Shown here: in pieces, positions 1-9,433 of the stretch
How positions within the stretch are numbered: position 1 is the first letter of the stretch
Layout of the letters: each line of letters begins with the position of its first letter
Source: RYN-230 sp963720645
Lineage (GTDB): Bacteria; Actinomycetota; Actinomycetes; Streptosporangiales; Streptosporangiaceae
Assembly: GCA_963720645.1 (NCBI GenBank)
Contig: CAVRFX010000016.1
Coordinates: forward strand, 248,001-312,000
DNA: 64,000 nt
Direction: 5' to 3'
Made by a program: the position numbers and the translations under genes
Notes under the pieces: generated by a model
Told to the model about the DNA's origin: nothing
Seen by the model: only the letters and a program-made list of their open reading frames with translations
Databases searched by the model: none

Positions 1-1768
1 TCCATGCACCTGCAGTGGTTCGAGGCCGGGGCGCTCGGCACCAACGCCATCGTCGGCGGCGGGGTGCCTATGGCGGCCGGCAACGCGTGGGCGCAGAAGC
101 ACTCCGGCACCGACGACCTCACGGTCACCTACTTCGGCGACGGCGCGGCCAACATCGGCTCCGTGCTGGAGAGCCTCAACCTGACGTCCGCGTGGAGCCT
201 GCCGCTCTGCTTCTTCATCGAGAACAACCGGTACGCCGTCTCGACCACCGTCGAGGAGGCCACCGGGGAGCCGCGGCTGTCGGCCCGCGCGCTCGGCTTC
301 GGCATCCCCGCCTGGCGGGTCGACGGCATGGACCCGCTCGCCGTGCACCTCGCGATGCAGCGCGCGCAGCAGAAGCTGCGCGCGGGGGATGGCCCGGTAG
401 TCATCGAAGCGCTCGTTTACCGCTTCTTCCACCAGAACGGTCCGTTCCCTGGCAGCGCCTTCGGCTACCGCACCAAGGAGGAAGAGGCCACGTGGCGGGC
501 CCGCGACCCACTCGGCCGCCTCGCGGGCGAGATGACCAGGCTGGGCCTCATCGATGAGGCGGGCGTCGCCGCCGTGCGCGAGCAGGCGCAGCAGGCCATG
601 AGGCTGGCCGCCGGCGCGCTCGTCGAGCCGGACCCGGCGCCAAGCCCGGGGCCCGCCGCATCCGCCCGCAGCTGTGGCCCGACCCGGCCTTCGTCAACGT
701 CGGCATCCGCGGCGACCTTTCCGAGCTGGCGGACGCCCGCACGGTCGAGCAGCGGGACTTCACCGGCGAGCTCAGGCGCGGCAAGCTCATCGACGCCGTG
801 GCCGGGGTCATGGACCGGCGGATGGGCGAGGACCCGCGCATCGTCGTGCTCGGCGAGGACGTGCACCGGCTGGACGGCGGCACCAACGGCGCCACCAAGG
901 GCCTGGCCGCGAAGTATCCCGGCCGGGTGCTCGGCACGCCGATCAGCGAGAACGCCTTCGCCGGGCTCGGCGGCGGTCTCGCCCTCGACGGCCGCTTCCG
1001 CCCGGTCGTCGAGTTCATGTACCCGGACTTCATGTGGGTCGCGGCCGACCAGGTGTTCAACCAGATCGGCAAGGCCCGGCACATGTTCGGCGGCCGCAAC
1101 CCCGTGCCGCTCGTGCTGCGCACCAAGGTGGCGATGGGCTCCGGCTACGGCTCGCAGCACCTGATGGACCCTGCGGGTGTCTTCGCGACCAGCCCCGGCT
1201 GGCGGATCATGGCCGCCTCGACCCCCTACGACTACGTGGGCCTGATGAACGCGGCGCTCGCCATCGAGGACCCGGTGCTCATGCTCGAGCACGTCGACCT
1301 CTACACCGCCGAGGGCGAGTTCCCGGCCGACGACCTCGACTACCAGATCCCCTTCGGCCGGGCCGCGGTGCGGCGCGAGGGGAACGACGTCACGGTGCTC
1401 ACGTACCTGTCGATGGTCGAGCACGCCCGGCAGGCGATCGAGCAGACCGGCGTCGACGCCGAGCTCATCGACCTGCGCTTCCTCGACCGGGCGAGCCTGG
1501 ACTGGCGAGCGTCGGAGACAGCATCAAGAAGACGAACGCGGTGCTCATCGTCGAGCAGGGTGCGCAGGGCACCTCCTACGGCGGCTGGCTGGCCGACGAG
1601 ATCCAGCGCCGCTACTTCGACTGGCTGGACCAGCCCGTGCAGCGCGTGACGGGCTCCGAGGCGAGCCCGAGCATCTCGAAGGTCCTCGAGCGCGCGGCGA
1701 TCGCCCGCACCGAGGAAGTCGCGGCCGGGCTCGAACGGGTGCGGGCCGGCTTCGGGAGGGCAGGCTGA
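1..1768 (+). CDS. 2-oxoacid dehydrogenase E1, fused alpha and beta subunits (5' partial, frameshifted)
   Basis: Thiamine-diphosphate E1 component of a pyruvate or branched-chain 2-oxoacid dehydrogenase complex; it decarboxylates the oxoacid and passes the acyl group to E2. The alpha part has the ThDP motif GDG (codons near 139) followed by ENN. The beta part starts near 770 and carries VLGEDV, ISENAFAG and the conserved EFMYPDF region. No stop or start separates the halves: the linker reads on after a one-base gap in the GGGG run at 648-651, so this is an alpha/beta fusion as known in actinobacteria. A second one-base gap lies near 1510. The N-terminal ~110 residues are outside the window. 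The stop overlaps the E2 ATG by one base (TGATG), so the two are co-translated. The substrate cannot be decided from sequence. Confidence 0.9.
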
Positions 1769-3124
1769 TGGCGTCGGTGGTGCGGATGCCGAGCGTGCTC
1801 GCGGGCGCGACCGAGGCGGCCATCGCCAGCTGGCTCGTCGCACCGGGGGACACCGTCTCCGTCGGCGACCCGCTCGCGGAGATCGAGACCGAGAAGGCGA
1901 TCGTCGAGTACAGCGCCGAGGAGGCCGGGGTCGTCGGCCGCCTCGTGCTCGCCGCGGGTGAGGGCGGCGAGATCGGGGCGCCCATCGCGGTGCTGGTGAA
2001 GGACGGCGAGACGGACGCCGACATCGACGCCGCCCTGAGCGGCGAGGCACCCGCGGCTGCTGCGGCCGCTCCCACCCGGGCGCCCGCCGCGCCCGGCCGC
2101 CGCCCCCGCCGCCGCGGGCGGTCTCTTCCTCCGCACCCACCGGGCCCGCCGCCCCGGCCGCGCGCCGGCCGTATGAGAGCCAGCCGGTGCAGGCGGCCAC
2201 CCCGGCCACGCGCATCTTCGCGAGCCCGATCGTCCGGAAGATCGCCCGCGAGCAGGGCATCGATCTCGCTGGCCTCGCCGGCACCGGACCAAATGGCCGG
2301 ATCGTCCGCCGGGACCTCGAACGGCTCGCCGCCGGGCGCCAGCCCGCGGCGGGCGGCGCCAGCGACGGCTCCCCGGCTGCGCCCGGCCATGCGCAGCGCA
2401 GCCGGCCGCGGCCGCGCCCCAGCGCGCGGCGGCCCCGGCGTCCGCCGCCGGCCCGCTGATCCCGCACACGCCTGTCCGCCGCGCCATCGCGCGCCGCCTG
2501 ACCGAGAGCAAGACAACGACGCCGCACTTCTACATGACCACGGAGTGCGTCGTTGACGAGCTGCTCGCGCTGCGGGAGCGGATCAACGAGACCGCGCCGG
2601 TGAAGATCTCGGTCAACGATTTCGTCATCATGGCGGTCGCCGCGGCGTTCCAGGACGTGCCGGAGGCGAACGTCACGTGGAGCGACGAAGGGCTCGTGAC
2701 CTACCCGTCCGTCAACGTGTCGATCGCCGTCGCGACCGACGGCGGCCTGCTCACCCCCGTGCTGCGCGGAGTCGAGGCCAAACGGCTCTCCGTGATCGCG
2801 GAGGAGGCGCGGTCCCTGGCGCAGCGCGCCCGGGACCGGCGGCTGCTGCAGCACGAGCTGGAGGGCGGCGTCTTCTCGGTCTCGAACCTGGGCATGTACG
2901 GGACGCTGGAGTTCTCCGCGATCATCAACCCGCCGCAGTCGGGCATCCTCGCGGTGGGCGCGGCCAAGCCCCAGCCGGTCGTCACCGACGGCGCGGTAAC
3001 CGTGGCGACCGTCATGCGCTGCACGCTGTCGGTGGATCACCGCGCGATCGACGGAGCCCTCGCGGCCCGCTGGCTGGCGGCGTTCACGGCCCGGATCCAG
3101 GCCCCGCTGGGCATGATTGCCTGA
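1768..3124 (+). CDS. 2-oxoacid dehydrogenase E2 (dihydrolipoamide acyltransferase), frameshifted
   Basis: E2 core of the same complex as the upstream E1. Domains in order: an N-terminal lipoyl domain with the lipoylated lysine in IETEKAIVEY (about residues 45-55), a proline/alanine-rich linker, a peripheral subunit-binding domain beginning RIFASPIVRKIA (from about 2211), a second linker, and the catalytic domain ending with DHRAIDG (HxxxDG active site, near 3040). Total length (~452 codons) is normal. Reading needs one-base corrections near 2110 and 2440, both in GC-rich linker sequence, so the protein is probably intact in the organism. No E3 gene follows. Confidence 0.88.
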
Positions 3125-3195
3125 GACGCGCGCCCGCTAATCTCGCAAAAGGCTATTGCTGCTCCCCGCCCATGTGGGCCGGTGACCTCGATGGT

Positions 3196-3669
3196 TCAGG
3201 CAGCCGGGGCCAGGAGGGTGCCCTGATCGACCCTGGACTCGTCGCGGTTGCCGTAGCGTTCGCGCAGCGCCCGCCAGACCTCCAGCTTCTCCGGGCGCAT
3301 CCGCTGCCCGTCATACAGGTCCTGCACGTAGCAGTGGAGCACCGTCTCCCCGCCTGGCCCGAGGAACTGCACGGTCAAGACCTCCTGCCCGGGGAACCCG
3401 GAGAACGGGTAGGGCTCGCGCACGAACCGGACGCCGGTAATCTCATCGACCCGCACGTCCATCGTCCAGCTCGCCGTATCGTCGCCTAGGTCGACGTGCC
3501 ACCACCGCCGGCCCGCCGGTCCGCGAAACAGCGGCGTTGTCACCCCGGTGAGGTGCGCGGTCCACCAGCCGACGCCGAAGACGAAGACCAGCGGCCCAGA
3601 CCCCGACAGGTCGGCGATAAGGCGTTCCAATTCGCTCGCGGGCTCGTTGATATCCGCCGTCGTGCTCAT
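3196..3669 (-). CDS. small protein of unknown function, possibly ChuX/HutX-like
   Basis: 157 residues. The ATG at 3669 is chosen over an upstream one because GGTGAGGAGGAG lies just before it. No signal peptide or membrane segment. The middle and C-terminal parts (WHVDLGD, VRFVREP, LTVQFLGPGGET, CYVQDLYD and WRALRERYG) resemble in pattern the heme-utilisation ChuX/HutX fold, but I see no decisive motif, so that is only a suggestion. It converges on the E2 gene and is divergent from the transglutaminase-like gene. Confidence 0.6.
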   Translation of the reverse strand: MSTTADINEPASELERLIADLSGSGPLVFVFGVGWWTAHLTGVTTPLFRGPAGRRWWHVDLGDDTASWTMDVRVDEITGVRFVREPYPFSGFPGQEVLTVQFLGPGGETVLHCYVQDLYDGQRMRPEKLEVWRALRERYGNRDESRVDQGTLLAPAA

Positions 3670-4041
3670 TTCGCGCTCCTCCTCACCCGAGACGGTGTCG
3701 CCAATGGGTGGAAACACGAGGCCGCCCAGGATCGATACCCGACAGCCCACCAGATGACCAGCAACGACCGTGGCTACCGGCGCTTCGCCGCCCCATTTGG
3801 GGCACACAACGGGCACGGTTTCTCAGGCTCGCCCATAGAAGGGCCGCCGGATATCGACTACTCCAGGAGTGAAGGTTGGTATCTCTCCGCTCCAGGAACG
3901 GGTGAGGTGTCCCGCCTCGGTCATCACGTCGGCAGGGCCCGCGGAACGGCACATTGATGAGACGCTGAGGCTCCTGCCTCAGCTATCTTGTCGTTTCCTC
4001 GGCCAGGCGCCGGCGGCGGAGACAGGGATATGCCCGGCCAG
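3670..4041. other. intergenic region, 372 bp, between divergent genes
   Basis: No convincing gene on either strand; open frames here lack ribosome sites and coding character. It holds the promoter for the gene at 4054 at its right end and presumably one for the minus-strand gene at 3669. A small perfect palindrome (ACTCC-A-GGAGT) lies near 3863-3873; its role is unknown. Confidence 0.5.
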
Positions 4042-4056
4042 TATCCTGCCAGGGTG
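4042..4056 (+). promoter_or_regulatory. leaderless promoter -10 and start codon
   Basis: TATCCT at 4042-4047, six bases, then GTG at 4054. This is the geometry of actinobacterial leaderless transcripts and selects GTG 4054 over the upstream ATGs, which lack ribosome sites. Confidence 0.6.
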
Positions 4057-4980
4057 AGCGACCACGGGTTCTGGGCGGTGCAGAGCCCGGTCACAGAGCC
4101 GGGGCCCGCTGCGGCCGCGATCGACCAGCTCCCGTCCGACCTCGGCGCGCTCCGCGCGGCGAGCCGGCAGCTGGTGTTCCACCACTGGGCCGATGGCGAT
4201 TGGGCGGCGAATGGCATCGCGCCGGAGCGGATCAGCGAGGTCAACACCCGGTACGCGGCAGCGATGTTCGCCCGGCTTGGTGAACTCGCGGACCTTCCGC
4301 TGTCCGCTGCCCGCGAGCCCCGGCAGCGCCTGGTCGGCTGCTGCCGGGACTTCACCGTGCTGTTCGTCGCCATGGCCCGGCACAAGGGGATCCCATCGCG
4401 GGCCCGGGTCGGCTTCGCCGGGTACTTGCTGGACGGCTGGCTGATCGACCACGAGATCGCCGAGGTCTGGGACGGATCGGCCGGTCGCTGGCGGCTGGTC
4501 GAGCCAGAGATCGACGACGACCACACCGACCCGGCTGACGGGGCCAGCTTCGACGCTCTTGACGTGCCCCCCGGCCGCTTCCTGACCGCCCCGCGCGCCT
4601 GGCAGCTGGCCCGCTCTGGTGCGGTCAACCCGGAGCGTTTCGTTACCGACCCTGACCTGGAGATCCCCGCCACCCGAGGCTGGCCCCAGCTCCGGCACAA
4701 CCTGGTCCACGACCTCGCCGCCCTGAACAAGACCGAGATGCTGCTCTGGGAGGACTGGGGCGCGCCGGGCTCGCGCACGCCACCGGGGCCCGCCGAGCTG
4801 CCGGTCCTGGATGAGCTGGCCACCCTCACCGGGCAGCCCAGCCCGCCGCTGGCCGGCCTCCGGTCGGCCTACCGTCGCCCGGAGTTCGTGGTACCGGACA
4901 CCGTGACCAGCTACAGCCCCGCCCGGGCCTATGTCCCGGCAGCAGTTGACGTCAGCGCGGTGGCCCGGGCAGCCCGCTGA
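4054..4980 (+). CDS. transglutaminase-like cysteine-protease-fold protein
   Basis: 308 residues from the leaderless GTG. The transglutaminase-like core is visible at about residues 95-150: nucleophile Cys in CCRDFTVLFVAMARHKGIPSR, then the His in DHEIAEVWD and an acidic residue in VEPEIDDD, giving a plausible Cys-His-Asp triad. No signal peptide or membrane segment, so probably cytoplasmic. Members of this family are peptidases or amide-modifying enzymes and the substrate is not predictable. It stands alone, divergent from the gene at 3669. Confidence 0.78.
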   Translation: MSDHGFWAVQSPVTEPGPAAAAIDQLPSDLGALRAASRQLVFHHWADGDWAANGIAPERISEVNTRYAAAMFARLGELADLPLSAAREPRQRLVGCCRDFTVLFVAMARHKGIPSRARVGFAGYLLDGWLIDHEIAEVWDGSAGRWRLVEPEIDDDHTDPADGASFDALDVPPGRFLTAPRAWQLARSGAVNPERFVTDPDLEIPATRGWPQLRHNLVHDLAALNKTEMLLWEDWGAPGSRTPPGPAELPVLDELATLTGQPSPPLAGLRSAYRRPEFVVPDTVTSYSPARAYVPAAVDVSAVARAAR

Positions 4981-5172
4981 CCGGCGCTTTGGCAAGGCTG
5001 GCGGCAGCGTGACCCGGTGGCATCGCACGCTCAGGCGTGGCTGCCGTCTCATCTGGACCGCGACCTCACGCCGGCCCCGCGCGGCGACCCAGCCAGGTGG
5101 AGGGTGTGCCCGGTAGCCAAAGCAGACACCCGGACAGCCTGGCCGACTGCCTGTTATCTGGGAGGAAGCTAG

Positions 5173-5245
5173 TGCGCCGCCAGGGACTCGAACCCCGAAC
5201 CCGCAGATTAAGAGTCTGCTGCTCTGCCAGTTGAGCTAGCGGCGC
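5173..5245 (-). tRNA. tRNA-Lys (anticodon CTT)
   Basis: Full cloverleaf on the minus strand: acceptor stem GCGCCGC pairs with GCGGCGC (5239-5245 with 5174-5180), anticodon loop with CTT, T-arm GGTTCGAGTCC. Discriminator is A. The CCA end is not encoded. Confidence 0.95.
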
Positions 5246-5316
5246 TTGATGCCGGGTCAGGCTATAACCTGCCGGGCCGTACAGCAAACCGGGACACCCG
5301 CCTGGGTAGTCTCGCG

Positions 5317-6898
5317 TCAGGGCGCTGCGGTCACGGCGGTCTTCTCCTCGGGGAGCAGGCCGTGCTGGACCGCGAACATCGCCGCGGCGGCGCGGTTGGA
5401 CGCGTGGATCTTGGCGTAGATGTGCTCCACGTGGTTGCCGGCCGTCTTCGGCGTGATCACCAATCGCTCGGCGATCTGCTTGTTCGACATGCCGCGCGCC
5501 AGCAGGATGAGCACCTCGACCTCCCGGGCGGTCAGGCCGCAGAGCGTCTCCCGGCGGCGGGGCAGGCGATGGCCGGCCGCCTCGAGCACGGCATCGACGG
5601 CTGCGCCATCCAGGCGGCCGGCGCGGACGGCGGCGTGCATTTCCGCGGCCGCCTCCCCGGCGGGCCGCGCGGGCCGGTGCGGCCTGGGCTCACGCATCGA
5701 CTGGTAGGCGTCCGCTGCCCCGAGCACCCGGGCCGGGGGGAGATCGCGCCACCAGAAAGCCCTCGCGGGTATCCGCTGCCGTCCAGCCGCTCGCGGTGCT
5801 GGACCGCGATCTCGCCGAGCGGCGCCAGGGCAGCCGACTGGTGCAGCATGCGCTCGGTGAGGTAGGGGTACATGCGGATGCGTTCCCATTCGCCGGCGCT
5901 CAGCGGTCCGGGCCGGTCCCAGATCGCGTTCGACACGCCGAGCCGCCCGAAGCCGTGCACCAGCCCGGCCCGGCGCAGCATCAGCACCTCCTCGCCCGGC
6001 AGCCCGAGCCTGCGGCCAGCTTCCCCGGCCAGGTCGGCGACCGCGACCGAATGGCCCAGGGTGAACGGCGACTTCAGGTCCACGAAGTTCGCTATGGCCG
6101 CCAGCGCGCTGTCCAGTTGCGCTTCGGACAACCCGACGGCCAGCGCGGGCTCCGCAGCAATCACGGTTTGCCACGCCGGAATGGCGTCCAGGCCGCCAAA
6201 GATGTCCCCGGCCGCGCGCATACCAGCGCGGCCAGCGCCGGGTCGAACTGCTTACCTGCCTGCCGCCGGGCGAGCGCCGTCGCGCCCTGGATTCCGCCGA
6301 CGCGGTGCGCTACCTCCAGGAACTCCGCGAACTGCGCCATCCGTGCGGCCACCGGCACTGCCTCGCCGCGCAGGTCACCTGGCCAGCCCCGTCCGTCCCA
6401 CTGCTCGTACGCCGCGCCGACCGCCTCGCGCACCTGGCCCGGAAGCTCAAGCTGTTCAGCCAGCACCCGGGCCAGCCTGGCATGCTGGGAGATCATCCCG
6501 TCCAGCTGGCGATGCCCGGACAGGGCAAACTCGAGCCCGACCCGGAACCGGTGCAGCGGCGGATTCCCGGCGCCGACCAGCCGCATGGCGGCCAGCGCCC
6601 CGCGCAGGCTGCCGAAGTCATGGGTGTATTTGCCGGACTTCAGCTTGATGTCGTCGCCGAACCACCTGGCCTGCTCATGCGCGTCAGAATGACAGCCGAC
6701 ATTGACCAGCAAAGCGGTGTAGTAGACCGCCACCCGGTCCTGCTCACTGAGCGCGGCGTGATCAGCCAGCCGCAGCGCGATCAGGCACTGGCGCAGGACG
6801 TGTTCCATGGGCTGGCCGAACCCGAGGTCCACGCCCAGCGACAGCGCCGCGACCAGCTCACCCAGCCGGACCTGCGGCTGGCGGGTACCGCCCCCCAT
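5317..6898 (-). CDS. tandem HD / HD-GYP domain protein with C-terminal LuxR helix-turn-helix (frameshifted)
   Basis: About 527 codons. The first part holds a degenerate HD-type domain (DGRGWP in place of DGxGYP). A second HD-GYP domain follows with ERLDGSGYPRGL. A LuxR-type HTH closes the protein (LTAREVEVLILLARGMSNKQ, then AGNHVEHIYAKI). HD-GYP domains often hydrolyse cyclic di-GMP, so this could be a one-component nucleotide-responsive regulator. The usual metal-binding HD of the second domain reads HG (GLVHGFGRLG), which may mean sensing without catalysis. One-base gaps near 6235 and 5740 interrupt the frame; domain order across them is normal, so the gene is probably intact. Confidence 0.82.
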
Positions 6899-7186
6899 CA
6901 GCAGAGTTTAACCTGCGTTGACCCGGCTGCGGGGCTCCCGCGGCCGGGTACCCGCGCTGCGGGAGTTGCGGAGGGTCGTCCGGGTAAGGGCATCGATCTC
7001 CGCAGCCCGCGGCAGCTTTCACGCCGGAGCAACAGGGATACGAGAGGTATCGACTCTCCAGCAGGCATATGGGATAAAGATTCCGTGCTGCGGGTGGGAA
7101 GCCCAGCCGACCGGCTGGGCCCAGGACAGTGCGGCCGCCCTGCCTCATGAAGGCGGCGGAAGGCCGGGCAACTGCTGAGGAGGGCC

Positions 7187-8642
7187 ATGTCGATCATCTC
7201 TGGTAGGAAGGCATGCGGCGGCGGGGACCGCGACCGGGGGGCCGCATCACCCGGGAAGGCCGCGCGCGCGACCTCGCGCGGCCGGCGGACCGTGCTCCGT
7301 GCCCTTCCGGTAGCGGCCGCGGCCAGCATGGTCGCGCTGGCTGTGCCCGCCGCGCCCGCCGCGGTCGGCCACATCCGCCCGGCCACGCCAGAGCCCGGCC
7401 CTGGGCGCGCCGGTGCTGACCGGCAAGGCGCGCCCCGCGCCGCTGACCACCTCGGCCTGCCTGGCCACGATCGGCATCCATTGCTACACCCCGCTGCAGT
7501 ACCGGACGGCCTACAACCTGAACCCGCTGTACAACCGGGGCGTCACCGGCCGGGGCCGGACCATCGTGATCGTCGACTCCTACGGGTCGCCCACGATCAG
7601 CCAGGACATCAAGACCTTCGACAAGCAGTTCGGCTTCCCCGACCCTGACCTGAAGATCATCAAGTTCGGCAACGTTCCCGCCTTCGACCCCACCAACGCC
7701 ACGCAGGTGGGCTGGGCCGAGGAAACGACCCTGGACGTCGAGTACGCGCACTCGATCGCGCCCCACGCGAAGATCGTCCTGGCCGAGACCGCGGTGGCCG
7801 AGACCGAGGGGGTGACCGGCCTGCCCGAAATGATGAACGCGGAGCAGTCGCTCATCAACGCCGGCGTCGGTGACGTCATCTCGCAGAGCTTCGGCGCGAC
7901 CGAGAACACCTTCCCCGGCTTCAGCCAGCGCAACTACTCCAGCCTGCTGAACCTGCGCTACGCGTTCAAGGATGCGCTGGCCCACCACGTGACCGTGCTG
8001 GGTGCGTCCGGTGACGCGGGCGCGACCGACTACGAGGCGGACGGCTCCACCCCGTACCCGTACCGGGTGAACTCCTGGCCGTCGTCGGACCCGCTCGTCA
8101 CCTCCGTGGGCGGCTCGCAGCTGTACCTGAACAACGCGGGCGCCCGGGTGCAGCCGGACTCGGTGTGGAACGACCCGTACGGCTCGGGCGGCGGCGGCGT
8201 GTCCGCGGTCTTCCCCCGGCCGCTGTTCCAGGCCGGCGTCCGCGGCGTGGTGGGCAGCCACCGCGGCACCCCGGACATCTCGATGAGCGCGGCCGTCGAT
8301 GGCGGCTGCTGGGTCTACTGGTCCTTCGCCGGGACCGGCGGGGCGGGCTGGTACATCATCGGCGGCACGAGCGAGGCCACGCCGATCTTCTCCGGCATCG
8401 TGGCCCTGGCCGACCAGGTGGCCGGGCACCGGCTGGGCCTGCTCAACCCGGCGCTGTACGCGCTCGGGGCGGCCAGCCGGCACGTGCCCGGCACGGGCCT
8501 GGTGGACATCACCGCGGGCGACAACAGCTTCGCCAACGTGGCCGGGTACAACGCCACCCGCGGGTACGACCTGGCCAGCGGGTGGGGCACGATCAACGCG
8601 GCCCGGTTCGTCCCGGCGCTGGCGCTGACCGCCGGGCACTAG
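7187..8642 (+). CDS. secreted S53 family (sedolisin) serine-carboxyl peptidase, frameshifted
   Basis: Begins at an ATG preceded by GAGGAGGGCC, with a signal peptide: basic start, then an Ala/Val-rich segment ending APAAVGH. The mature domain has the sedolisin catalytic set: Glu and Asp in EETTLDVEYAHSIAP, an oxyanion Asp in GASGDAGATDYEA, and the nucleophile in GGTSEATP. The frame shifts once near 7400 between signal peptide and catalytic domain. The inhibitory pro-domain usual in kumamolisins is missing: only about 70 residues precede the catalytic domain. Predicted acid-active extracellular endopeptidase. It is followed by a tandem repeat and a terminator. Confidence 0.88.
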
Positions 8643-8684
8643 GGCCGGCCAGGCACTAGTGCCGGCCAGGCACTAGGGCCGACC
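8637..8684. repeat. 17-bp tandem repeat overlapping the S53 stop codon
   Basis: Nearly three copies of CACTAGGGCCGGCCAGG (8637-8653, 8654-8670, partial 8671-8684). The peptidase TAG stop lies in the first copy, so repeat changes could alter the C-terminus. Confidence 0.8.
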
Positions 8685-8690
8685 GGGACC

Positions 8691-8721
8691 GGGGCCGTCC
8701 GCCGTGCAGGCGGGCGGCCCC
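8691..8721. terminator. hairpin terminator between convergent genes
   Basis: Arms of 13 bases (8691-8703 and 8709-8721), one G-T pair, five-base loop. No T-tract, as usual in high-GC actinomycetes. It serves the S53 gene and the convergent flavodoxin gene. Confidence 0.65.
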
Positions 8722-8749
8722 GGCCTGTCGGCGCCGCTCAGTGCAGCCC

Positions 8750-9295
8750 TCAGCGCTGCCCGTCAGTGCTGCCTGGCGTGACCTGCCCGGCCAGCCTGGC
8801 TCCCCATTCGCGCGCCCGCGTCGCCTCCTCGGGCTGCAGCCGGTCCTGCTTGGTGACCAGGAAACTCTCCGGGTCGGCGACCATCTCGAAACCGTGGGCC
8901 CGGAGCAGGTGGGCCACCCCTTTGGAGGCGCGGCCGGTCAGCGAGGCCGGCCCGTGCATCCTGGTATCGAAGGCAGCCGCCTTGACCTGGTAACGGTCCA
9001 GCGAGCCGAACCACTCACGCAGCCCGGGGCCCAGCGCGTCGGGCTCGGTGTGCAGCGGGCTGGCGGGCTTGTCCGCGGCCTCGACCGCCGCCTTGCGGGT
9101 GCCCGGCCGGCTCATCCCGTGAGCGTGCGTCGGGCCGCCCACGACCACCAGGTCAGCGTCGCCGAGCAGGGCCGGGTCCGCGTGCGACACCGGAGCCACG
9201 GTGACGTCGAAGGCGGTCTCCAGGCCGGTCCCGATGGCGTCGGCGATCTGGTGTGTGTTGCCGTACATCGACTCGTAGATGACCACAGCGCGCAT
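8750..9295 (-). CDS. flavodoxin domain protein
   Basis: 181 residues, start chosen at ATG 9295 behind GAGGGGTGA. It opens with a flavodoxin FMN-phosphate loop (VVIYESMYGNTHQIA) and has the second flavin loop region VVVGGPTHAHGMS. Similar to stand-alone actinobacterial flavodoxin-like proteins that carry electrons or act as FMN-dependent oxidoreductases; the partner is unknown. It lies downstream of the convergent S53 gene and upstream of no obvious partner, although the next gene on the same strand is a flavoprotein oxidase. Confidence 0.85.
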   Translation of the reverse strand: MRAVVIYESMYGNTHQIADAIGTGLETAFDVTVAPVSHADPALLGDADLVVVGGPTHAHGMSRPGTRKAAVEAADKPASPLHTEPDALGPGLREWFGSLDRYQVKAAAFDTRMHGPASLTGRASKGVAHLLRAHGFEMVADPESFLVTKQDRLQPEEATRAREWGARLAGQVTPGSTDGQR

Positions 9296-9433
9296 GGCTG
9301 TCACCCCTCGTCTTCGGTGCCTCCTCCCATCGTGTGGCACCAGGTGCGGCCGGGGGCAGGGCCGTACGTCATCGACCGCACCGCCGATGGGCCCGGGCGG
9401 GCCGGACTGCCGGAGACGGCCGCCTGGGCGCCG

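Noticed and set aside
3683..3957. Frames on both strands in the 3670-4041 gap
   Set aside because: No start signals or coding features; they overlap each other.
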